This document shows, piece by piece, positions 11,112 to 20,165 of a stretch of DNA of 64,000 bases. Position numbers and translations under genes: made by a program. Under the pieces are notes generated by a model. That model searched no databases. It was not told the origin of the DNA and saw only the letters and a list, made by a program, of their open reading frames with translations. The first letter of the stretch is position 1, and every line of letters begins with the position of its first letter. The stretch is from positions 1 through 64,000 of the forward strand of contig NZ_AEPB01000030.1 of NCBI RefSeq assembly GCF_000189395.1, written 5' to 3'. The stretch comes from Planococcus donghaensis MPA1U2. Its GTDB lineage: Bacteria > Bacillota > Bacilli > Bacillales_A > Planococcaceae.

Positions 11112-11734
11112 AAAACCGCCTGCTTTCTCAGTCTTTCTACTAGATCAGTAATGCGTTTTTGTTTTAAGCGGTAACTTACAGGATTCGCAATTAACCGCGA
11201 TGTAATGTCGACGATCTTTTCGTATTCGACTAAGCCATTTTCTTTTAACGTTTTTCCAGTTGAAACAATATCCACAATACGATCAGCTAAACCAATCATT
11301 GGGGCCAGTTCAATCGAACCGTTCAATTCAATAATCTCGACTTGTTCGCCTTTGCCACGGTAATATTGCGAGGCCACTTTTGGGTATTTAGTTGCCACGC
11401 GTGGCGATACTTTATTCATTGGTGTATCCGGCATACCTGCAGTGGCAATATAGCAACGGCTAATGCCGAGATCTAGTAATTCATAAACATCGCGATCATG
11501 TTCAAGCATAACATCTTTTCCGGCAATGCCGATATCTGCTACTCCGTGTTCTACATAGGCTGGAACATCCATTGGTTTTGAAAGAATAAAACGGATATTT
11601 TCATTAGGTGCTTCGACGATTAACTTTCGTGAATCATCCAGTTCTTTCGGCAAATCATATCCGGCTTTTACTAATAATTCGTAAGCTTCTTCAAATATTC
11701 GGCCTTTCGGCATTGCTATTGTTAATGCATCCAT
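11108..11734 (-). CDS. hisG: HisG, ATP phosphoribosyltransferase, short form
   Basis: The 208-residue protein is the short HisG type. It lacks the C-terminal regulatory domain and needs HisZ for activity and feedback control. The PRPP-binding loop is in the segment [15 protein letters not shown]. The neighbouring hisZ overlaps by 1 base, consistent with equal synthesis of the two subunits. It catalyses the first step of histidine synthesis. Confidence 0.97.
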   Translation of the reverse strand: MDALTIAMPKGRIFEEAYELLVKAGYDLPKELDDSRKLIVEAPNENIRFILSKPMDVPAYVEHGVADIGIAGKDVMLEHDRDVYELLDLGISRCYIATAGMPDTPMNKVSPRVATKYPKVASQYYRGKGEQVEIIELNGSIELAPMIGLADRIVDIVSTGKTLKENGLVEYEKIVDITSRLIANPVSYRLKQKRITDLVERLRKQAVL

Positions 11735-12891
11735 CAGTTAGCACCTTCCAATCGTAAAACCTCGCTGAAATGTTTGACAAATTCATCAGTGGCTTTCACC
11801 GCTGGTGCAAATTGCAACGTCACTCGTGTGCCGTTTGCACGAAGCTTTTCTGCTTCGTCAAATGCCTGCTCTTCATTTTGTTCATCAAACAAGATTAATG
11901 TGTGGTCTTGTTGTTCCGATACAGCCGACATAATTTCTAATAGTCTGTCGACACGCAAGCCAAATCCTGTTGCACCAACCTCTAGTCCAAATTGTTTCAT
12001 CAACCCATCGTATCGGCCGCCATTGCCAAGTGGGAAACCACTACCAGCAGCGTATACTTCAAACACTACACCGGTGTAATACGTCATGTGGCTATTAAAT
12101 GACAAATCATAAGTGACAGCTTCAGACAAACCGCTGCGATCTAATATTTTCTTTAATTTTTTCATTTCTTCAAATAAGAAACTTTGTTTCGAATTGTGAG
12201 GGTTGACCCACTGTTGCCATTCTTCGACAGTAGTCGTGGAGATTAATCCAATAAATGACTCTACTCTCGACTCTTCAATAGGCAATTGCTTGGCTAAAGT
12301 TTCAAAACCGACACTATTTTTGGAAACAAACGCGCTCCGTACTTGCTCTATTTGTTCTTGGTTTAACCCAAAATCCTCAAGAATTAGCTGAAGCAATTGT
12401 GTGTGACCAATTACAAAGCGACTTGATTCGATGTTTAAGTTTTTTAAAATAGTGCCTGCTAAGATAATCACTTCTGCATCAGCATAAAGTGAATCGTCGC
12501 CAATCAGTTCTACGCCCATTTGTTCAAATTCAGCTGGGCGTCCGCCTTCTCGTTTCTGAGCGCGAAAAACGTTCGAATAATAGCCAAGCCTAACAGGCAT
12601 TTTTTCTTTTAATAGCTTAGACGCCGCAACTCGTGCAATTGGCGAAGTCATATCTGGTCGTAAAACCAATGTCTCCCCTTGACTGTCTAATAATTTAAAC
12701 AAGGCGTTATCTTCAATGGCTGAAATTTTACCAATGGTCTCGTAATATTCTAATGTAGGTGTCTGCAATAACTCATAGCCTGCTTGTTGAATCATGTTCG
12801 TTCCACTTGTGCGAAGCTCTGCTTTCTTTTTTGCGATAAATGGGAAATCGTCTCTCATGCCTAATGGTTTCTCAAACATTTGTATAGTCAT
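11734..12891 (-). CDS. hisZ: HisZ, ATP phosphoribosyltransferase regulatory subunit
   Basis: The 385-residue paralogue of histidyl-tRNA synthetase lacks the anticodon-binding domain. Class II core motifs are recognisable ([43 protein letters not shown]). It is first in the operon, preceded by AGGGAG 7 bases before the ATG. It acts as regulatory partner of the short HisG rather than charging tRNA. Confidence 0.95.
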   Translation of the reverse strand: MTIQMFEKPLGMRDDFPFIAKKKAELRTSGTNMIQQAGYELLQTPTLEYYETIGKISAIEDNALFKLLDSQGETLVLRPDMTSPIARVAASKLLKEKMPVRLGYYSNVFRAQKREGGRPAEFEQMGVELIGDDSLYADAEVIILAGTILKNLNIESSRFVIGHTQLLQLILEDFGLNQEQIEQVRSAFVSKNSVGFETLAKQLPIEESRVESFIGLISTTTVEEWQQWVNPHNSKQSFLFEEMKKLKKILDRSGLSEAVTYDLSFNSHMTYYTGVVFEVYAAGSGFPLGNGGRYDGLMKQFGLEVGATGFGLRVDRLLEIMSAVSEQQDHTLILFDEQNEEQAFDEAEKLRANGTRVTLQFAPAVKATDEFVKHFSEVLRLEGAN

Positions 12892-12951
12892 TTTAAAACT
12901 CCCTAATATTGGTTATTTTACTTTATCTCGCTAATGTGGTGAAGTAAAACT

Positions 12952-12981
12952 ATTTTATCTCATATTTCAGCCTATCGTCAA
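12952..12981 (-). promoter_or_regulatory. Promoter of the hisZGDBHAFI operon
   Basis: The minus strand reads TTGACG, an 18-bp spacer, then TAAAAT (five of six matches to TATAAT). The leader to hisZ is about 50 bases, too short for a T-box, and no specifier stem is visible. Control of his genes by tRNA-His at this promoter therefore looks absent. Confidence 0.7.
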
Positions 12982-12993
12982 GAGATATACTCG

Positions 12994-13029
12994 AAAAAAA
13001 TCCTGAAAACACATAGTGTTTTCAGGATT
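12994..13029 (-). terminator. Terminator of hprK-lgt-yvoD-ppaX-yvoF
   Basis: A 14-bp perfect stem (AATCCTGAAAACAC with its complement, 3-base loop) is followed by seven T residues on the minus strand. The yvoF stop codon TGA lies inside the stem. Confidence 0.9.
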
Positions 13030-13534
13030 TTGCTTGTCGCTCTGCCATTTGTTCAGCTGTAAAAATAACGCTCATCGGATTTCCGCCGACGAATGATCCA
13101 GCTGGCACATCTTTATGGACGAGCGTGGCAGCGGAAACAATAGCACCGTTTCCAATCGTAATGCCGGGCAAAATCGTGGTGTTTGCTCCGATCATGACGC
13201 GGTCTCCGATGACCACATCGCCGAGCCGGTATTCATCTATTAAATATTCATGTGCAAGAATTGTTGTATTATAGCCAATCACGGAATTTTCTCCGACTGT
13301 GATTTTTTCAGGAAACATCACATCAGGCATGACCATCAACGCAAAAGAAGAGTGTTTTCCAATTTTCATTTTCAAAAAAGTTTTATACAGCCAATTTTTC
13401 ATTGGTAGAAACGGCGTGTATCTAGCCGTTTGAATGACCAAAAAATTTTTAGCAACTTTCCAGAATGGCACCGTTTTGTATATATGCCAAAGTGAATTTG
13501 GACCATCTACAAAATGGCGTTGTGTTTTTCTCAT
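13022..13534 (-). CDS. yvoF: Hexapeptide-repeat acyltransferase YvoF
   Basis: The 170-residue protein is of the left-handed beta-helix type (LbH, xenobiotic/maltose acetyltransferase-like). Hexapeptide repeats run through residues 70-160 (VGENSVIGYNTTI, IGDRVMIGANTTILPGITIGNGAIVSA). The acyl donor is probably acetyl-CoA; the acceptor is unknown. It is last in the hprK-lgt-yvoD-ppaX-yvoF operon, overlaps ppaX by 4 bp, and ends within the operon terminator. Confidence 0.88.
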   Translation of the reverse strand: MRKTQRHFVDGPNSLWHIYKTVPFWKVAKNFLVIQTARYTPFLPMKNWLYKTFLKMKIGKHSSFALMVMPDVMFPEKITVGENSVIGYNTTILAHEYLIDEYRLGDVVIGDRVMIGANTTILPGITIGNGAIVSAATLVHKDVPAGSFVGGNPMSVIFTAEQMAERQAKS

Positions 13535-14187
13535 TTCACTGCCTCTTTCGTCAAGTCCAGTAAATCGCTAATATGTTGAAGCATAAAGTCTGGATTGAAC
13601 TTAGCCAAATAGTCTTCCCCTTTTGCAGCCCAAGCTACACCTGCTGTACGAACTCCTGCATTTTTCCCACCTTCGATATCATGTGAATTATCACCAATCA
13701 TTAACGCTTCATCAGGAGACGACCCTAATTGAGTCAAAGCCAGATACAGTGGTTCAGGGTGAGGTTTAGGATTTGTTACATGATCTAAGCCAACTATCAC
13801 ATCAAATACACCTGTAACTCCCATTAACGATAAGCCATGACGAATTGTTTCACTGCGTTTTGTCGAAACGATCGCCAGTTTCAGTCCTTGTGCTTTTAAG
13901 TGGTGCAACGTCTCAGCTACCCCATCGTATTCTGCTACTAATTCATCGTGCATGATTCGGTTCAACTGGCGATATTCAGTTGTCAGTTCTTCCACACGAC
14001 TTGGGTCAATTGCTGTAAATGTTTGTTCCAAGGAAGGCCCTATAAAATGCAGAGCATCTTCTCGATTAAAACGACCTGGATAATGTTGATCAAGTACGGC
14101 TAAGAAAGTTTGAATGATTAATTCATTTGTATCTAATAACGTGCCATCAAAATCGAATAAAAGTGTATTGATTTTTTTCTCTTTCAT
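13531..14187 (-). CDS. ppaX: PpaX, pyrophosphatase of the HAD superfamily
   Basis: The 218-residue HAD hydrolase has DFDGTLLDT at 12-20 (nucleophile Asp12, acid Asp14), the Ser/Thr-Lys motifs and a C-terminal MIGDNSHDI loop. In B. subtilis PpaX hydrolyses pyrophosphate released by HprK when the latter dephosphorylates P-Ser-HPr by phosphorolysis. The operon link with hprK here fits that role. It overlaps yvoD and yvoF by 4 bp each. Confidence 0.94.
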   Translation of the reverse strand: MKEKKINTLLFDFDGTLLDTNELIIQTFLAVLDQHYPGRFNREDALHFIGPSLEQTFTAIDPSRVEELTTEYRQLNRIMHDELVAEYDGVAETLHHLKAQGLKLAIVSTKRSETIRHGLSLMGVTGVFDVIVGLDHVTNPKPHPEPLYLALTQLGSSPDEALMIGDNSHDIEGGKNAGVRTAGVAWAAKGEDYLAKFNPDFMLQHISDLLDLTKEAVK

Positions 14188-15119
14188 GTAGAAACCACTT
14201 CCTTCTGCTTTTCTTCAGCTTTACGCCACATATAGGAGACAAAAATGGTCAGCCCTAGCGCCGTCACGACACGTATTGCGAGCAACGGCCAAATTGGTAT
14301 TCCTAACGGGATAAAAATCAACGTATCTTCCACAATAGCATGACAAGCTACAAGAAAAATAAATACTAACGTGGCGTCTTTTTTACTAACACCATCTTCT
14401 TGCACAGCTTGAATCATCACACCCGCTCCCATAGCCAATCCAAAAATAAGTCCAGAAGCTAATGTTAACGAAGCATTTTTTTGAACCCCCAATAAACGAG
14501 TTAACGGCCCCAGTGCATCCGATATTTTTTGAAGGTAATGTTTATCTTTTAAAATTTGGATCATAATCATTAGCGGAATCACAATCATCGCCAATTGCAA
14601 AATACCGAATGAAGCTTTTTCCAGTCCAATGAACAAAATCCCTACCCAACTTTCAGGCGTCGCGGAAATTTCAGGCGCAAAGCCGTATTGAGCAATTTCT
14701 CCTCCGCCTTGCCAGAATAGGTTGATGATGACACCAGAAAGTGCTGCTAATCCGAAACGAACAACTAACACGACCCATAGCTTAACTCCGACCTTTAATG
14801 CTACCCCAGTCTCGATAAAAATATTATGTGAAAATGATAGCATAACTGCCAAGATAAACACTTCTTTGACCGTCAATTCTAAAGACAACATCCCGGCGAT
14901 ACCGGCATATAAATTGAGTGCGTTCCCAAGAACTAACGGAATTGCCGCATCGCCACTTAAGCCAAACAAGCCCATAACTGGCGCAATTAAATTAATAATA
15001 AAAGGCAAGACCGGTGTATATTGAAGCATAGTAATGAGCAAAGTAATCGGAAAAATAATTTTCCCTAACGACCAAGTCGTTTTTAACCCTGCCTTCAATC
15101 CATTTTTCAATGTTGTCAT
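14184..15119 (-). CDS. yvoD: YvoD, nucleoside-recognition (Gate) domain membrane protein
   Basis: This 311-residue integral membrane protein has about eight hydrophobic segments and two Gate-type (nucleoside recognition) halves. GNALNLYAGIAGMLSLE and GLIFGLAMGAGVMIQA mark the repeats. The substrate is not known; homologues sit in the hprK operon of many bacilli. It is 19 bp downstream of lgt and overlaps ppaX. Confidence 0.85.
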   Translation of the reverse strand: MTTLKNGLKAGLKTTWSLGKIIFPITLLITMLQYTPVLPFIINLIAPVMGLFGLSGDAAIPLVLGNALNLYAGIAGMLSLELTVKEVFILAVMLSFSHNIFIETGVALKVGVKLWVVLVVRFGLAALSGVIINLFWQGGGEIAQYGFAPEISATPESWVGILFIGLEKASFGILQLAMIVIPLMIMIQILKDKHYLQKISDALGPLTRLLGVQKNASLTLASGLIFGLAMGAGVMIQAVQEDGVSKKDATLVFIFLVACHAIVEDTLIFIPLGIPIWPLLAIRVVTALGLTIFVSYMWRKAEEKQKEVVST

Positions 15120-15138
15120 TTAATCGCTCTTTTCTTTA

Positions 15139-15951
15139 TTAGTTATCTTTGTAATGGGGTGGATTTTTAATTGTTACACGACGGTATACAATTAATACCA
15201 CGGCAATGACGATGGCAATTACAGATACAAGTTGTGCTGCACGAAGTTCGCCCACTACATACAAGCTATCTGTCCGCATTGCTTCGATAAAAAAGCGACC
15301 AACTGAATACCAAATCATATAGAAGAAAAACATTTCCCCGCGCACTAAATTAACCTTCCGAAGCAACAGTAAAATGATAATACCAACTAAACTCCACATA
15401 GATTCATACAAAAATGTTGGGTGATAATAAGCTCCATCTATGTACATATGATTGATAATCCAATCAGGAATGAATAAATTCTCTAAAAACGTACGTGACA
15501 CTTCTCCACCATGTGCTTCTTGGTTAATAAAATTCCCCCAACGGCCTATAGCTTGACCAATTAAAATACTTGGCGCTAAAATATCCGCTACTTTCAAAAA
15601 TGAAGTATTGCGCTTTTTCGTAAACAAATACGCAACAATAACCGAAGCAATCAAAGCACCATGAATTGCGATTCCACCATTCCAAATCGCAATAATCTCT
15701 CCAGGATTGTTTTTATAATGATCCCACTCAAATGTCACGTAGTAAATGCGTGCGCCGACTATCGCAAGCGGCACTGCCCATATTAATAAATCTGTTAAAA
15801 ATTCGACATGAAGTCCTCGTTTAACCATCTCACGCTGGCCTACTAAAAACGCAATGACAATCCCTGCTGCGATGATTACGCCATACCAACGGACCGAAAT
15901 TGGACCGAGTGAAAAAGCGACTGGGTCGATTGTAGCTAATAATGAAAACAT
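15139..15951 (-). CDS. lgt: Lgt, prolipoprotein diacylglyceryl transferase
   Basis: The 270-residue, seven-helix membrane enzyme transfers diacylglycerol from phosphatidylglycerol to the lipobox cysteine of prolipoproteins. The signature GRWGNFINQEAHGG and the N-terminal RWYGVIIAAG motif are present. I choose the ATG (MFSLLATID) with GGGAAGGTG 6 bases upstream over the in-frame GTG nine bases earlier. Lipoproteins PrsA and the YtkA-like protein in this window would be substrates. It is second in the hprK operon. Confidence 0.96.
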   Translation of the reverse strand: MFSLLATIDPVAFSLGPISVRWYGVIIAAGIVIAFLVGQREMVKRGLHVEFLTDLLIWAVPLAIVGARIYYVTFEWDHYKNNPGEIIAIWNGGIAIHGALIASVIVAYLFTKKRNTSFLKVADILAPSILIGQAIGRWGNFINQEAHGGEVSRTFLENLFIPDWIINHMYIDGAYYHPTFLYESMWSLVGIIILLLLRKVNLVRGEMFFFYMIWYSVGRFFIEAMRTDSLYVVGELRAAQLVSVIAIVIAVVLIVYRRVTIKNPPHYKDN

Positions 15952-15972
15952 TTTGTGCACCTTCCCATTCGC

Positions 15973-16899
15973 TTAGTTTGTATCTTGTGCAATAACGTCA
16001 TTAAGACGATTCGAAAATTCTTCAGCCGCATTAACACCCATTCGTTTTAACCGATAGTTCATCGCTGCTACTTCGATAATAACGGATAGATTTCGTCCAG
16101 GACGAACTGGAATTGTCAGCTTCGTTAAATCAGTATCAATAATTTTCATCTTCTCTTCTTCTAATCCTAAACGATCATAAGTTTTATCTTGATCCCATAT
16201 TTCCAAATCAATGACCAATGAAATTCGTTTAAATGTACGAACTGCACTCGCACCAAATAGCGTCATAATATCAATGATGCCCACTCCACGGATTTCAAGT
16301 AAATGTTCGATTAATTTTGGCGCAGATCCAACTAAGGTATTTTCACCTTCTTGATGAATTTCCACGCAGTCATCGGCAACTAAACGGTGACCTTTTTTAA
16401 CCAGTTCAAGCGCTGTTTCACTTTTACCGACTCCACTTTTACCGGTTAATAAAACACCGACGCCATAAATATCGACAAGTACACCATGAACTGCTGTGGT
16501 GGGTGCTAATTTACTTTCCAAAAAGTTGGTCAGTAAACTTGAAAAACGCGTTGTCGACATAGGGGTTGTCATAACTGGCACATGCCGGTTGCTCGATGCG
16601 GTGATTAACTCTTGTGGCACAGGTACGCCATGTGAAACTATAATTGCTGGCGTGTCATCTGTACAAAGCTTCAACATTCTCTCTGAACGCTCTTTAGGTG
16701 TCAACATCGCAAAAAAAGAAAGCTCTGTTTTCCCGAGCAATTGTACACGGTTAGCTGGATAATGCGTAAAATATCCCGCCATTTCCAAACCCGGTCTCGA
16801 AATATCACTGATGGGAATATGACGACCAATGCCTTCTTCTCCGCTGATTAAATCTAGGTCAAACATTTTCATGACTTGTTTTGTCGTTACTTGCCCCAT
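15973..16899 (-). CDS. hprK: HprK, HPr kinase/phosphorylase
   Basis: The 308-residue bifunctional enzyme phosphorylates or phosphorolyses Ser46 of HPr and Crh, setting carbon catabolite repression. With the chosen start, Walker A GKSGVGKS is at 153-160, the catalytic His is near 138, and the family signature [11 protein letters not shown] follows. The start is [10 protein letters not shown] with GAGGAG 7 bases upstream, which matches family N-termini; the ATG 27 bases upstream has no ribosome site. It is the first gene of the lgt-yvoD-ppaX-yvoF operon. The substrate Crh is encoded at the window's left end. Confidence 0.97.
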   Translation of the reverse strand: MGQVTTKQVMKMFDLDLISGEEGIGRHIPISDISRPGLEMAGYFTHYPANRVQLLGKTELSFFAMLTPKERSERMLKLCTDDTPAIIVSHGVPVPQELITASSNRHVPVMTTPMSTTRFSSLLTNFLESKLAPTTAVHGVLVDIYGVGVLLTGKSGVGKSETALELVKKGHRLVADDCVEIHQEGENTLVGSAPKLIEHLLEIRGVGIIDIMTLFGASAVRTFKRISLVIDLEIWDQDKTYDRLGLEEEKMKIIDTDLTKLTIPVRPGRNLSVIIEVAAMNYRLKRMGVNAAEEFSNRLNDVIAQDTN

Positions 16900-17065
16900 T
16901 CTTTGCTCCTCACTTCCTATCCACACATTATTTCGAATTTTATCGAAATAGCTAGTATTGCATGCGGTTTGCTTTCATTTTATCATGAATAAAATATATT
17001 TGAAGATTTTTGTCCCCTTCCTCCTTTCCCTTAGCTATATAACTGGAAAAAGGAGGAGATTTAAA

Positions 17066-17614
17066 ATGAATATACTAATTGATGCCGGACACGGTCCAAA
17101 TACACCTGGAAAGCGCTCACCTGATGGTAAGTTGAAAGAATTTTACTTTAATGCTGCCGTAGCAGAAGAAGTTAAAAAACAATTATTATTAGATGGTCAT
17201 CGCGTTATTTTCAGTCATCAGCCCGATTTAGACGTCCCTTTGCATGAACGAACCAACCTTGCAAATCGATTAAAAGTGGATTTAGTAGTTTCGATTCACG
17301 CTAATGCAGCTGGTAATACATTTAGTTCTGCAAATGGTGTGGAAACTTTTATTTACACTAAATCGCAAAAAGCTACACAACAACTGGCAACGATGGTTCA
17401 ACAATCGCTAGTGTTAATTACGGGTCGTAAAGATCGGGGGGTCAAACAAGCTGACTTTGCCGTACTGCGTGATACACATATGCCAGCTATTCTCGTTGAA
17501 TGTGGTTTTATGACACATAAACAAGAAGTGGAATTGCTCAAGTCATCACTTTACCGAAAGCGTTGCGCACAAGGTATTTGCTTTGGCATTGCCTGCTTTG
17601 AAAACAGTCTTTAA
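17066..17614 (+). CDS. N-acetylmuramoyl-L-alanine amidase (Amidase_3)
   Basis: The 182-residue single-domain zinc amidase cleaves the bond between muramic acid and the peptide stem. Zinc ligands His9 (DAGHG), Glu25 and His78 (SIHAN), and catalytic Glu145 (LVECGFMT), are all in place. It has no cell-wall-binding domain. The start is set by AGGAGGAGAT 6 bases before the ATG, and this form has no signal peptide. An in-frame ATG at 16985 would add a hydrophobic stretch but lacks a ribosome site. It is monocistronic with its own terminator and divergent from hprK. It may be a cytoplasmic or lysis-type enzyme; the role is unknown. Confidence 0.88.
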   Translation: MNILIDAGHGPNTPGKRSPDGKLKEFYFNAAVAEEVKKQLLLDGHRVIFSHQPDLDVPLHERTNLANRLKVDLVVSIHANAAGNTFSSANGVETFIYTKSQKATQQLATMVQQSLVLITGRKDRGVKQADFAVLRDTHMPAILVECGFMTHKQEVELLKSSLYRKRCAQGICFGIACFENSL

Positions 17615-17620
17615 CGTTTC

Positions 17621-17652
17621 ACGCGAAAGCCTCTTCGGCTTTCGCGTTTTTC
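17621..17652 (+). terminator. Terminator of the amidase gene
   Basis: An 11-bp perfect stem (ACGCGAAAGCC with GGCTTTCGCGT, 5-base loop) is followed by five to six T residues. Confidence 0.9.
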
Positions 17653-17700
17653 TTATAGATAAATTTAAATTCTGCTAAACTAATGTTAAGAGGTGACAAT

Positions 17701-19647
17701 ATGAACAAAACCATTGGAATACTGGCACATGTTGATGCTGGGAAAACCACATTTTCAGAGCAATTGCTTTATCATACAAAAAGCATTCGGGAGCGTGGCC
17801 GCGTTGATCACCAAAACGCTTTTCTCGACAGTCACAGCATTGAAAAAAGTCGTGGCATTACCATTTTTGCTGATCAAGCAACATTTTCTTTTAAGAACTC
17901 AACTTATTTTCTCATTGATACACCTGGACACGTCGATTTCTCATCTGAAATGGAACGTTCAATTCAAGTAATGGATTACGCCGTTATTATCGTCAGTGCT
18001 GTTGATGGTATTGAAGGACATACAGAAACCGTTTGGGAACTTCTTCAAAAACATAAAGTCCCCGTTTTTTTCTTCATTAATAAAACTGACCGTGAAGGAG
18101 CAAATCCAGCGCAAGTGTTAAAAGAAATCCAAACGGAGTTTTCAAAAAATGCGTTTGATATTACATTTAATTTCCAAACTGGACAAATGAATGAATCTTT
18201 AATCGAATTTATTGCTGAGCGAGATGAAGAGTTATTAGCACTGTATTTAGAATCAGAATACGACGAAACTCTTTGGCTTGAACGTTTTCAAAGCTTGATT
18301 GCTAAAAATCAAATTTATCCATGTGCTACGGGTTCCGCTTTGCAGGATACCGGCATTTTGGAATTCTTGCACCAACTTGATCAATTGACGGTTACTTCAT
18401 ATGAAAAAGATGAGGCATTTGGAGCACGGATTTATAAAATTCGCCACGATGAAAACGGCAACAGAATTTGCTTTTTGAAAGCTTTTAGCGGAACACTGAA
18501 AGTTCGCGATAAATTATCATACGGCACGCAAGGTTTAGAAGAAAAAGTATCGCAAATTCGAATGTATAACGGCAAGAAGTTTCAAACAGTTGAACAAGCT
18601 GTTGCAGGTGAACTGTTCGCAATTGCCGGTTTAACAGAAGCTGAAATTGGTGATGCTATTGGTAATTGTCCTGATGATAACAAATCAGCAGTTCTACCTA
18701 CTTTAAAATCAACAGTCCTTTTTGATTCAACGATTTCTGTAAAAGAAGTGCTGGCGAGTTTTCAGCTATTGGACGCAGAAGATCCTTCTCTATCGGTTTA
18801 CTGGGATGAACACTTTCAGAAAATACAAATTCAAGTTATGGGCATTATTCAATTAGAAGTATTAGAGCAAGTTGTTCTCGAACGTTTTGGTTACCCCATC
18901 CAGTTTGGCGAACCAGAAATTCTTTATAAAGAAACAATTAAAACGGCAGTTATGGGCTATGGCCATTTTGAACCACTTCGCCACTATGCAGAGGTGCATT
19001 TAAAACTAGAACCTGGCGAACGTGGCAGTGGCTTTCAAATTGATAATACTTGTCACGCCGATGCGTTATCTACCGGCAATCAAAATTTGATTCTTCATCA
19101 CTTGACTGAACGCAATCATCATGGAGTATTAACGGGATCTTCTTTGACGGATGTTAAAGCTACTTTAGTAACTGGACGTGGACACAATCAGCATACATCT
19201 GGTGGAGATTTTCGAGAAGCCACTTTTCGTGCACTTCGACAAGGATTGGAACAAGCTCAAAACCAATTGCTTGAACCCATGTACCGGTTCAAAATCAAAG
19301 TGAATCTCGATCAGATGGGAAAAGTGCTATCAGACATTCAACAGGCGTTTGGAAGTTTTGAAACGCCAGAAACCTTTGAAGAAAAAACAACGATTGAAGG
19401 TCGTGTACCAGTTGCGACATTTATGAATTACAGCACTGAATTTGCTGCATGGACTCATGGCAAAGGATCACTCAGTTTACTATTTGATGGGTATGATTTA
19501 TGCCACAATGAAGCTCATGTAATTTCCAAGATGGGCTACGACAAAAATGCCGATCCGCTTTATACTTCAACTTCTATTTTTTGTGCTAAAGGGCAAGGTT
19601 ATAAAGTTCCGTGGGACCAAGCAGAAAAAGCGATGCATTGTTTGTAA
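17701..19647 (+). CDS. Tet(M)/EF-G-like translational GTPase
   Basis: The 648-residue protein belongs to the family of ribosomal protection proteins related to EF-G. G1 is AHVDAGKTT (residues 9-17), G2 RGITIF (about 51-56), G3 DTPGHVDF (about 73-80), G4 NKTD (about 127-130), followed by domain II, EF-G III/V-like domains and a Tet(M)-like domain IV. The start has AGAGGTGAC just upstream. There is no leader peptide or attenuator of the tet(M) type. Whether it gives tetracycline resistance, rescues other stalled ribosomes, or does something else cannot be read from the sequence. Codon use looks like that of its neighbours, so recent transfer is not suggested. Confidence 0.85.
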   Translation: MNKTIGILAHVDAGKTTFSEQLLYHTKSIRERGRVDHQNAFLDSHSIEKSRGITIFADQATFSFKNSTYFLIDTPGHVDFSSEMERSIQVMDYAVIIVSAVDGIEGHTETVWELLQKHKVPVFFFINKTDREGANPAQVLKEIQTEFSKNAFDITFNFQTGQMNESLIEFIAERDEELLALYLESEYDETLWLERFQSLIAKNQIYPCATGSALQDTGILEFLHQLDQLTVTSYEKDEAFGARIYKIRHDENGNRICFLKAFSGTLKVRDKLSYGTQGLEEKVSQIRMYNGKKFQTVEQAVAGELFAIAGLTEAEIGDAIGNCPDDNKSAVLPTLKSTVLFDSTISVKEVLASFQLLDAEDPSLSVYWDEHFQKIQIQVMGIIQLEVLEQVVLERFGYPIQFGEPEILYKETIKTAVMGYGHFEPLRHYAEVHLKLEPGERGSGFQIDNTCHADALSTGNQNLILHHLTERNHHGVLTGSSLTDVKATLVTGRGHNQHTSGGDFREATFRALRQGLEQAQNQLLEPMYRFKIKVNLDQMGKVLSDIQQAFGSFETPETFEEKTTIEGRVPVATFMNYSTEFAAWTHGKGSLSLLFDGYDLCHNEAHVISKMGYDKNADPLYTSTSIFCAKGQGYKVPWDQAEKAMHCL

Positions 19648-19678
19648 CATCACATCTAGATGAAAAGAGGGATTGACT

Positions 19679-20104
19679 ATGTACGAACCGAAAACAAAAG
19701 AAACCGATAAAGACGTTATTGAATTTATCGAATCGGTTGAATCTGCTAAAAAACGGCAAGATGCTTATAAATTACTAGAACTATTTGAGCAAACAAGTGG
19801 ATATCCTCCTAAAATGTGGGGGCCGAGTATTATTGGCTTTGGTTCTTATCATTATGTCTACAAAACAGGCCATGAAGGCGATGCTCCACTTGTTGGTTTT
19901 TCTCCACGTAAAGCGAAAATTAGTTTGTATTTTGCGACAGGTGATGAAAGTCGTGGTCCTTTACTCGAAAAATTGGGCAAGCACACTAGTGGGAAATCTT
20001 GTGTTTACATTAATAAAACCGAAGACATCGATTTAGATGTTCTTCAACAACTAATCAGCCAGTCCATTGAATTTTTGCAGAACCTATATCCCGAACAAAA
20101 ATAA
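19679..20104 (+). CDS. DUF1801 domain protein
   Basis: The 141-residue protein matches the DUF1801 (YdhG-like) fold, with the recognisable MWGPSIIGFGSYHYVY and GFSPRKAKISLYF segments. Homologues are small soluble proteins of unknown function, sometimes annotated as iron-related. The ATG with AAAGAGGG 7 bases upstream is preferred to the TTG six bases earlier. It follows the GTPase gene by 31 bp and shares its terminator, so the two are probably co-transcribed. Confidence 0.85.
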   Translation: MYEPKTKETDKDVIEFIESVESAKKRQDAYKLLELFEQTSGYPPKMWGPSIIGFGSYHYVYKTGHEGDAPLVGFSPRKAKISLYFATGDESRGPLLEKLGKHTSGKSCVYINKTEDIDLDVLQQLISQSIEFLQNLYPEQK

Positions 20105-20124
20105 TGTTAGATAAGTATGCATAG

Positions 20125-20161
20125 AAAAGCCGACACAAATGATTTGTGTCGGCTTTTTTTG
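20125..20161. terminator. Bidirectional terminator between DUF1801 gene and yvlB-like gene
   Basis: A stem of about 14 bp (AAGCCGACACAAAT with its complement) has A residues on the left and nine T residues on the right. It can end both converging transcripts. Confidence 0.9.
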
Positions 20162-20165
20162 CTAG

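Noticed and set aside
12892-12951. T-box or histidine leader before hisZ
   Set aside because: The leader from the likely start site is about 50 bases, with no specifier stem, no T-box sequence, no His-codon run and no terminator.
16958-17614. Prophage remnant suggested by the amidase
   Set aside because: No holin, integrase, tail or attachment-site sequences nearby; neighbours are core genes with normal intergenic spacing.
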